Virus record (IMG/VR): IMGVR_UViG_3300021957_000074
Coordinates: 1-45,494 of that record
From: a virus
DNA length: 45,494 nucleotides
Strand: one strand, 5' to 3'
Shown here piece by piece: positions 39,542 to 45,494 of this stretch (position 1 is its first letter; each line of letters begins with the position of its first letter). A program made the translations under genes and the position numbers. Under the pieces are notes generated by a model. The model saw only the letters and a list, made by a program, of their open reading frames with translations, did not search any database and had not been told where the DNA came from.

Positions 39542-40054
39542 CTAAACCCTTACAGTTCTTAACGTGGAATGCCTGAACCTGTAGGCTAAAAGCGGTTTCA
39601 GTAGCACTTCAACGCTTGTGATTGAAGGGATTGACGAAGGTACTATTTTGTCTGAATATGTTGTTTCAAGAGGTCCGGTTTTGTCTTTTATTATGAACTT
39701 TCCGTCCTGGGTAGGCATTAGTTCAATACCACTCTCTTGTTCCACGGCAAGGCGGCATTGGGCGTTTGTCAGCTCTACAGGAATTGAATTCTCATCGAAG
39801 TCCTCACCGTCAAGCGTAACATCCTGCCTCGGCCATTGCAACGCTTGAGGAGTTGTAATGTCGGTTTTAGATCCTTGGTACTTGTCTCGCAAAGACTCTA
39901 AATAGTCCATTGCAATTACAAGTTGAGCCTCCACCACCGAATCATCAACGCTAAGGCTTAACCCTCGCTCGGTTGCATAAGCCCTAGCAGAGGCGACACT
40001 CACATAAGAGTTCGCCCCTGCTACAATAGACCCATCTTCAACGATTCGTGCCAC
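39542..40054 (-). CDS. Head-tail connector, DnaT-like family (phage B)
   Basis: 170 residues, GTG start with GAGGTGA upstream. The text VEDGSIVAGANSYVSVASARAYATERGLSLS...VEAQLVIAMDYLESLRDKYQGSKTD..QALQWPR matches the phage family often labelled DnaT-like, usually found just after the capsid genes and thought to be a connector or adaptor rather than a replication protein. The C-terminus (PSITSVEVLLKPLLAYR) also fits connector proteins. It lies between the 132-aa gene and the lysis-like genes. Confidence 0.8.
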   Translation of the reverse strand: MARIVEDGSIVAGANSYVSVASARAYATERGLSLSVDDSVVEAQLVIAMDYLESLRDKYQGSKTDITTPQALQWPRQDVTLDGEDFDENSIPVELTNAQCRLAVEQESGIELMPTQDGKFIIKDKTGPLETTYSDKIVPSSIPSITSVEVLLKPLLAYRFRHSTLRTVRV

Positions 40055-40062
40055 GCATCACC

Positions 40063-40461
40063 TCAACTGTTTGGTTTCCAATCAGCAGGTTTTGCTTCGG
40101 CAGGTTTCGCCTCGACTTTTGGTTCGACTTTTGCTTTTTTAGCAGTAGTCTTTTTCTTCCCATGGGCTTTAGCGGCAGCCAACAGCTTTTTACGCTCTGC
40201 TTCAAACTTATCAATTACATCTTCTGCAATAGGGTAGTCTTTGTACAAAGCAGGAACATCACCTGCAACACCGTCGCATTTCTCCAAGAAATTAGCATTT
40301 GCTAATTCCTCGCCATCCTTCCCTTTCTTGAAAACAGGAGCAGGAACGAACAAAGCGTTTCTGAAAGAAACTCTAGTTCCATAACCTTGAGACTCAAGAA
40401 TTTGTTGTTCGCTTGGAACACAGTCGTTTACGAAAAACAGAATGATTGGTGATTTTAACAT
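40063..40461 (-). CDS. 132-aa hypothetical head-region protein (phage B)
   Basis: Not recognised. Residues 1-80 look globular (PIILFFVNDCVPSEQQILESQGYGTRVSFRNALFVP), and residues 85-132 are lysine/alanine-rich with proline repeats (KKTTAKKAKVEPKVEAKPAEAKPADW), a probable disordered basic tail. GGAG SD. It lies after the coat gene and its attenuator-like hairpin, in the place of head-completion proteins. Confidence 0.75.
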   Translation of the reverse strand: MLKSPIILFFVNDCVPSEQQILESQGYGTRVSFRNALFVPAPVFKKGKDGEELANANFLEKCDGVAGDVPALYKDYPIAEDVIDKFEAERKKLLAAAKAHGKKKTTAKKAKVEPKVEAKPAEAKPADWKPNS

Positions 40462-40481
40462 GAAGACTCCGCAAACTCCTT

Positions 40482-40536
40482 TGAAAAAGAAGCCTCGTTA
40501 CCAGGAACAAAGGAGCAAAACCCTGACAACGAGGCT
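40482..40536 (-). terminator. Terminator or attenuator after the phage B coat gene
   Basis: Minus strand: AGCCTCGTT pairs with AACGAGGCT, an inner CAGG/CCTG stem extends it, and TTCTTTTTC follows. Placement directly after the coat gene, with more operon genes beyond, suggests partial termination that raises coat mRNA over downstream genes. Confidence 0.75.
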
Positions 40537-40546
40537 ACTTGTTAGA

Positions 40547-41509
40547 TCACTGAGTGTTTGTCATTACACCGGCAAGATCTTTGATGTCGGTTGAGTATTT
40601 ATCCCAGTTGGTTCCAAGAGCTAAAGCTGCGTCATTTGGAGATTTGCCGCCATTGGTTTTATCCCAAGCAAAGCCTTTGATTCCAAGGTTGAAACTCCAT
40701 TCAGCTTGATAAGTGCTAATGATGTTTTCGTCACCATTTTTCTTTTCAAAGTTGTCGTCAAAATCATTGTTTTGACCAACGATAACAGCTTCAGGAGCCA
40801 AACCTAGAGTAAGGTATTGGTCTGGGGTAGGAGTAGCGTTGAACAACGAAGGAGAGTCAGTTACGACGAAGACACGTCCAAAAGGATCGGCAACGACGTT
40901 GACGCTTCCGTAATTGAACAGACGTTCGACGTTGGCAAGGTTGTCTCCGTAGAAGTCGTGCATTGCTTTTGAGTGAACAATCCATGAAACGATCTCATTT
41001 GAACGATCACCTCTCAAGCGAGCAGCGTTGTTCAAAGTAGATGGAGTCAAAGTTCCTGCTGAACCATCATGAACGACGGCAGCACCTTCTTGAGTCAGTG
41101 CAGCTCGAACACCTGAAATTGCAGTGTTAAGCATGTCAGCAAGAGCGTCAACGGCAAGTTGTTGGCCCATTGCAGCAGCAGCTTCTTCAGGGGCACGTTG
41201 AATCCATTTGTATTGACCAGGGTCAAGGCGAACAGGAGGAGTTCCTGCTGCAATTTTAACGCTTGTGTCAAGCAAGTGTTCCATTGTGATTTCGGAAACA
41301 GCGCCTGAACCGTAAGCGTCTCGTCTTTTAACCAGACCAGTTAGCTTCTTGAAAAAAGCCATGTCGCTGAAGTCACCTTGGTGAGCAGCAGATCGAAGGA
41401 CAATTGTGCCTCTTGAAGCAGCATTGAACAAATCAATTTGCTGCTTGAGAACCTCAGTCATAGAAGAGTAAAGGTATTGACTGAATACCTGTAAGTCAGT
41501 GAGTGCCAT
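40547..41509 (-). CDS. Major capsid protein, gp13-like type (phage B)
   Basis: 320 residues. MALTDLQVFSQYLYSSMTEVLKQQIDLFNAASRGTIVLRS is the usual start of a coat family found with DUF4055 portals. Further conserved-looking parts are DMAFFKKLTGLVKRRDAYGSGAV, KWIQRAPEEAAAAMGQQLA and WIVHSKAMHDFYGDNLAN. HK97-fold shell protein by family knowledge. GAGGAAT SD lies 7 nt upstream. No similarity to the phage A coat at 12,326-13,303. Confidence 0.88.
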   Translation of the reverse strand: MALTDLQVFSQYLYSSMTEVLKQQIDLFNAASRGTIVLRSAAHQGDFSDMAFFKKLTGLVKRRDAYGSGAVSEITMEHLLDTSVKIAAGTPPVRLDPGQYKWIQRAPEEAAAAMGQQLAVDALADMLNTAISGVRAALTQEGAAVVHDGSAGTLTPSTLNNAARLRGDRSNEIVSWIVHSKAMHDFYGDNLANVERLFNYGSVNVVADPFGRVFVVTDSPSLFNATPTPDQYLTLGLAPEAVIVGQNNDFDDNFEKKNGDENIISTYQAEWSFNLGIKGFAWDKTNGGKSPNDAALALGTNWDKYSTDIKDLAGVMTNTQ

Positions 41510-41512
41510 AAG

Positions 41513-42208
41513 CTATTCCTCAGTATTGTTTGATGTGATGTGAGCGGCTAGTTCTTTCGGACTAAGCTCGGAAAGTTTCTTTGGCTCACCAACAGCACTG
41601 CTTGGAGTTGTCACCGTCTTGGTTCCAGAAGCACCGCTTCCAGAAGCCTTGTTGCCCACAATTATGGGTGCAAATTCTTTGTTGTCAACGAACTCTTTGG
41701 AAAGCTCTTCCAAAGTCATCGCAGAAACCTTACCTTCTGCGTCTAAAACCTTGGTTAATGGGTTTTCTCCAGTCAAGTCTGCTGACAATCTGGCTTTGAT
41801 GTGAGGCATTATCAATGAAGGGCTTGTTGAAATCTTGCTTGCAATTTCGCTTGCTTGATTGTCCACTAGCATCTTTTGAATGTAGTTGTCTTTCTTAGAC
41901 AGTTCTGTATCAAACTGTCCTTTTTGCTCTTCATGTTTCTTTTGCCATGCTTTTTCTAAAGTCTCAATATCGCCTTCTTTTCGAGCGTTATTGTTGTTGA
42001 ACTCTGCTAGTTTGTCTTCAGCAGCTTTCAACTTACCGAGAGCTTCTTTTTTCTCGACAACTTCTCTGTCTTTAGCCCTTTTTAAAGCACCTGTGTCTTC
42101 GACTCCTTCAACGTCCAAGTTGAACTCGTCTCCGTTTTCCTTGTACAATTTCTTCACCTCATCAGGCAAAGCGTCGTAAAGTTCTTTTTTTATTTTAAGC
42201 TTGAGCAT
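41513..42208 (-). CDS. Scaffolding protein (phage B)
   Basis: 231 residues. The middle is a charged coiled coil (KRAKDREVVEKKEALGKLKAAEDKLAEFNNNNARKEGDIETLEKAWQKKHEEQKGQFDTELSKKDN), the C-terminus holds PKKLSELSPKELAAHITSNNTEE. This is the standard look of siphovirus/podovirus scaffolds that are expelled after prohead assembly. AAGGAG SD. It starts 29 bp after the portal gene and ends 3 bp before the coat gene. Confidence 0.85.
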   Translation of the reverse strand: MLKLKIKKELYDALPDEVKKLYKENGDEFNLDVEGVEDTGALKRAKDREVVEKKEALGKLKAAEDKLAEFNNNNARKEGDIETLEKAWQKKHEEQKGQFDTELSKKDNYIQKMLVDNQASEIASKISTSPSLIMPHIKARLSADLTGENPLTKVLDAEGKVSAMTLEELSKEFVDNKEFAPIIVGNKASGSGASGTKTVTTPSSAVGEPKKLSELSPKELAAHITSNNTEE

Positions 42209-42236
42209 ACAATTTCTCCTTTGTTACTCGTAAAAA

Positions 42237-43733
42237 TTAAGATTTTTCGTCTTTTGGGTCAGGTTTGTTTTCATTTTCAGCAGGTTTGCTTTCAAGCATT
42301 TGCTTCTTGCGAACTTCAAGTTCCTTGTCAATCTCAAGTTTTGCAGCGTCATCGTCCATTGTAGCGACACCTACTTTCTTCAGCACATGTCTGACTTCTT
42401 GGAAGGACAACGCTCCTCCTTGCCACTCTTGCATCATCTGAAGGCGATCTTGATAACTCATTGACGATATTTCAAACTCAGTGTTAAGCTCGAACTCAAC
42501 TTCACCTTCCACCCCTACCATGAACTGTTGGCAAGTTGTCAAAGCCCTTGTGTAGGCTTCTGAAACATTTTTCGCAGAAGATGTCAAAATCGAAGTCTCT
42601 GAAGCGTTATCAATCATGCTTTCAGTTGCTGTTCTTCTAATCTCTCGTTCTTCTACTAATTTTGCACCCAATGCGACCATTTGCTTTTCTTTGTGGTCCA
42701 TTGCCTCTTTAGGCATGATGTTTGGATTGGCCTGTAAAAGACCTGCTGTTCCGTTCTCAGGCAAAGGAACTGCTGCCCTTGAGCCTAACTGGATTTGCCC
42801 ATTCATTACATTTTCAACCCAGTTTTCTGTAAGTCCTGAGAAGAATGGAGTAGGTTGGCCTACCATGAAACTGCTTTCTTCGTAGTCAGCAGAATTGCGA
42901 TAATGGGCAATATTTAAAACAGAAAGGTCATACAAAGGGGCTTTGTCAATCTCATGGTCGTTGTTCTCAGAACCAATGAATATAAAAGGAATTTCTCGAA
43001 GAGGGTTCCCTTCTGCATCGGTTGGAGTGTGGGTTTGGTTGACTGACATTTCGCCTCCAATATCGCTCCAAAGCTCCACGTTGTAAGTACCATTGGCTTC
43101 TGTACCGTTTTGGGCGTCTTCAACAGTCCCTAGTCGCAAAACCCTATAACGATCTCGGGTTTTAGACTCAAAGCCGTCTTCACAATACTGTTCTTTTTCT
43201 TTCAGAACAACCAAAGAAAGGATTTCTTTAGCCCCTCTAACGGTAGTTCTCCAATTAACAATATCGTAAGGGGCGTAGACGTTGATCGTCGGCCTTATAT
43301 CACCCTCTTCTAACTCAGCTCTTGAAACAGAACCTTCTGTCGCAGGGTAATCTATAAAAATACCACTTCGACCGAACCCTAAAGTATAAGCAGAAGATTT
43401 TTTAGACAATTGAACCAAGTTAATTCCTGCACCATCTGCATTTTCGACAATAGCTTGCATTGTCTCAGGAACCTGAATTACAGGCTCTCTTTTGTAAATT
43501 TGGCCTGTTAAACCTGCAAGGGTTCGTCCAGTTACGTTGTAAAAAACTGCCCTTTGTTTGTAAGCTTTATACCGATCTTCGTTCTCCGCACTGTCATCAG
43601 TTGCGTTAGGTCTTGGCAAGTAAGTGTCGCCTGATTTCTTGATTCTATGCTCACCATCAATGCAATCTTTAATCTGACGATAGATTTCCAGATATGGCTG
43701 AACTGCGCTACAAATGTATTTTACGTTGGGCAT
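42237..43733 (-). CDS. Portal protein, DUF4055 type (phage B)
   Basis: 498 residues. The start (YLEIYRQIKDCIDGEHRIKKSGDTYLPRPN...RYKAYKQRAVFYNVTGRTLAGLTGQIYKREP) and DYEESSFMVGQPTPFFSGL near the middle are typical of DUF4055 proteins, which occupy the portal slot in many phages and prophages. It is a different family from the P22-like portal at 14,321-16,438. It lies directly between TerL and scaffold. SD is weak. C-terminus is polar and acidic (AENENKPDPKDEKS). Confidence 0.9.
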   Translation of the reverse strand: MPNVKYICSAVQPYLEIYRQIKDCIDGEHRIKKSGDTYLPRPNATDDSAENEDRYKAYKQRAVFYNVTGRTLAGLTGQIYKREPVIQVPETMQAIVENADGAGINLVQLSKKSSAYTLGFGRSGIFIDYPATEGSVSRAELEEGDIRPTINVYAPYDIVNWRTTVRGAKEILSLVVLKEKEQYCEDGFESKTRDRYRVLRLGTVEDAQNGTEANGTYNVELWSDIGGEMSVNQTHTPTDAEGNPLREIPFIFIGSENNDHEIDKAPLYDLSVLNIAHYRNSADYEESSFMVGQPTPFFSGLTENWVENVMNGQIQLGSRAAVPLPENGTAGLLQANPNIMPKEAMDHKEKQMVALGAKLVEEREIRRTATESMIDNASETSILTSSAKNVSEAYTRALTTCQQFMVGVEGEVEFELNTEFEISSMSYQDRLQMMQEWQGGALSFQEVRHVLKKVGVATMDDDAAKLEIDKELEVRKKQMLESKPAENENKPDPKDEKS

Positions 43734-43742
43734 ATTACAGAC

Positions 43743-45287
43743 TTAGGTTGCGAATTTAAACTTGAGTTTCTTAGCCATTCTATTGCTTCCCTCCAATACT
43801 CTATATCTAGCTTCGTCATAGCAATGATCTTCTGCATTTGTGTCTACGTCATCAGGGTCTTTTTCGCCTCTTGGCAAAGACGGCAAGGTGTCCAAAGACG
43901 CAGAACAAGCTTGCATGAAATACAAACCTGCACCTTCACCTCTTGTCGCAGCAAGCAACCTTTCCCTCATCAACTCAAGACCGTGCTTCCTTGATCCAGG
44001 ACTTTTATTACTCTGAGTCCACCGAATTCCTTCGTCGGACATCTTTTTCTCAATTGTGTCAACGTCAATTTCTCTGATATTTGAAATTTGATTATCGGCA
44101 GGTCCAGGTCTGGGTTGAGAATGGAACGTATTGTTTTGCATCCAAGTCTTCTCACGTTCTTTTATCCCACATGCAATATCACCTGCGCTCATCCGCAAGC
44201 CTTTGTTGGTTCCGATTTCTTTAGTTCCGTACCACTCTGCTATTTTAACAAGGGAGCCTCTTGGAGGACTAAACTTGTCTCCATTTGGCAAAGTCACCTC
44301 CTCTCCGTTCGTTTCTGCCCACCACCCCACACTAAAAGGGTGAGTCGAGCCCCAGTCAAACGCCCTGTCGATGTACCATCCAGGAGGGACTTTAAAATTC
44401 GGTACGATATGGACACTACTGTCCCAAAGGTCATCCAAAGCCCCTCCTGCCGTAACGTCCCAATCCCCATACAACCACGCTCGTTTCAGGTTGTAATCTG
44501 CATCGGTCAACTGGTCAAGTTCAGCAATGTACTCAGGTGCTAAGTAAATGTTCTCCCTGTAGGAACCGAAAATAGCAACTTGCTTCTTAATGATTATTTG
44601 ATCTCTTTGGGTTCGTGGGTTAAACACTTCAACTTCAGTCTTGACGACTTCTCCGTTTTTAGCAACATCTATAAATCGACGTTTTACCCAGTTGTGACCT
44701 GCTCCAGAAGGGTTTGTTGTGCTGAAAACCTCCAATGGAATTTCAGGTAAAGGCTTTTGATCTGGAGTTCCGTACTTCCCTTCTCGACCCTTTGGAGTGT
44801 GTTTTTCAGGTAAAAAAGACGAACGATTTGTTGACATCATCTTGTCGTACAACTCTCCTGTCGGATGCTTGGTCAACTCATTCCAACCTATAAATGGGTA
44901 CTCATGTCCATGAAAACCGTCGTAATCCGAAAGCTTTTTAACATGCCTGAATAGAAGTTCCTCGCCTGTAGGCCAAACCCATTTAAAATCGGAAGCAGAT
45001 TCGTGAAATTTAGCACCATCGTCGAATTGCAAGAAAAATCGTTTGGATTGTGCAACCAAGTCAGAAAGATTTTTAAACTCACAATCGAATATTACACCTC
45101 TCCAGTAAGTGCCGTATCCAAGACCAACTCTACGCCTGTAACGCATTAGCTGCGTAATTGTCTTTCCTGGACCTCGGGTTCCGTGGTACAGCGTATGCTG
45201 ACATCGAGTGTCAATTGCAAGCTCTTGGGAAGAACCTGGAATAGGCTCCCAAATCACATGAGGTTCAGGAGCCTGTTGACGCTTCAA
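43743..45287 (-). CDS. Terminase large subunit (phage B)
   Basis: 514 residues from a TTG start with AGGAAAG upstream; no in-frame ATG is near. Walker A is GTRGPGKT at 36-43. The Walker B-like strand is PFIGWNEL (131-138), with N136 where most terminases have aspartate and the catalytic E137 kept. A coupling motif STTNPSG lies at 189-195. The nuclease part shows D311 (AFDWGSTHP). It belongs to a TerL group distinct from phage A's enzyme. It overlaps the upstream 73-aa gene by 23 bp. Confidence 0.92.
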   Translation of the reverse strand: MKRQQAPEPHVIWEPIPGSSQELAIDTRCQHTLYHGTRGPGKTITQLMRYRRRVGLGYGTYWRGVIFDCEFKNLSDLVAQSKRFFLQFDDGAKFHESASDFKWVWPTGEELLFRHVKKLSDYDGFHGHEYPFIGWNELTKHPTGELYDKMMSTNRSSFLPEKHTPKGREGKYGTPDQKPLPEIPLEVFSTTNPSGAGHNWVKRRFIDVAKNGEVVKTEVEVFNPRTQRDQIIIKKQVAIFGSYRENIYLAPEYIAELDQLTDADYNLKRAWLYGDWDVTAGGALDDLWDSSVHIVPNFKVPPGWYIDRAFDWGSTHPFSVGWWAETNGEEVTLPNGDKFSPPRGSLVKIAEWYGTKEIGTNKGLRMSAGDIACGIKEREKTWMQNNTFHSQPRPGPADNQISNIREIDVDTIEKKMSDEGIRWTQSNKSPGSRKHGLELMRERLLAATRGEGAGLYFMQACSASLDTLPSLPRGEKDPDDVDTNAEDHCYDEARYRVLEGSNRMAKKLKFKFAT

Positions 45288-45486
45288 GAAGCTTTCCTTG
45301 TTGTTTCAAGAGCTTTTCTTCCCATTCATCGTCAGTGCCTTTGTCTGTCACAACCATGACAGGTTGAAGCAACGTCTGGCTATTTGCGTTAATCGTCGTA
45401 GAAGGTTTTTCAATAAACCCTCTAATTTCACCGAAAAGTCTAGCTAATTTTGCAAATTCATCTGCTTCCAGACCGTTTATGTTCAT
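45265..45486 (-). CDS. 73-aa protein upstream of TerL (phage B)
   Basis: MNINGLEADEFAKLARLFGE... is a small helical protein with an acidic/lysine C-terminus (EEKLLKQQGKLLEASTGS). A GGGGAAAG purine run directly precedes the ATG at the window edge. Position just before TerL allows a small terminase role, but the length is short and no DNA-binding motif is obvious. It appears complete. Confidence 0.62.
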   Translation of the reverse strand: MNINGLEADEFAKLARLFGEIRGFIEKPSTTINANSQTLLQPVMVVTDKGTDDEWEEKLLKQQGKLLEASTGS

Positions 45487-45494
45487 CTTTCCCC

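Noticed and set aside
39542-40054. The DnaT-like label taken as a replication function.
   Set aside because: Its place among capsid genes and its family context point to a head-tail connector, so I named it that way.
34488-45494. The second module as a satellite or pirate element carried by phage A.
   Set aside because: It encodes its own TerL, portal, scaffold and coat, unlike typical satellites, and has no integrase, capsid-size gene or replication gene in view. A fragment of another phage explains it better.

Overview
The window is tailed-phage DNA, with no bacterial housekeeping genes. It reads as two different phages joined head to tail. Both are unknown to me at species level. Low GC, standard Shine-Dalgarno sites (GGAG), sigma70-type promoters and P22-like virion genes suggest a Gram-negative, perhaps aquatic, host. 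That host guess is weak.

Phage A (about 1-34,490, roughly 39% GC) is a podovirus with P22-like gene order. The late genes run leftward from about 19.6 kb to position 1: lipoprotein, TerL, portal, scaffold, N4-gp56-type coat, decoration-like protein, a fibre with 7-residue repeats, three tandem kelch-like fibre genes, a holin-like protein, gp4-like and gp10-like tail proteins and another fibre. They continue, also leftward, as three large putative ejection proteins at 33.6-26.7 kb. Early genes sit between: a leftward cluster of small proteins (22.7-20.4 kb) and a rightward cluster (23.2-26.6 kb) with a ribbon-helix-helix protein, a DUF3987-like ATPase (the only recognisable replication gene) and an HNH protein. 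A CA/TG-rich, AT-centred divergent region (22.7-23.2 kb) is the best origin candidate. At least fifteen copies of the T4-late-like motif TATAAATA lie just upstream of genes or candidate small RNAs, each in the correct orientation. The late genes fall neatly into units behind them. Two candidate non-coding RNAs start at such motifs.

Phage B (about 34,490-45,494, higher GC, all leftward) supplies a second, unrelated packaging and head set: a different TerL, a DUF4055-type portal, a scaffold, a different coat, a connector, holin-like and spanin-like genes, a 29-residue protein and most of a 1,542-residue tail protein. No TATAAATA promoter was found here.

Three signs locate the joins. Bases 1-66 are identical to 38,479-38,544. 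A 40-bp block is repeated at 34,193-34,232 and 34,448-34,487 inside the giant tail gene. The tetramer AGCT appears to be absent from 1 to about 34,600 but is common afterwards. I favour either a metagenomic assembly chimera, or a recent tail-gene transfer between two co-occurring phages whose genomes were then merged in assembly. A single phage with two capsids is less likely. All counts were made by eye.
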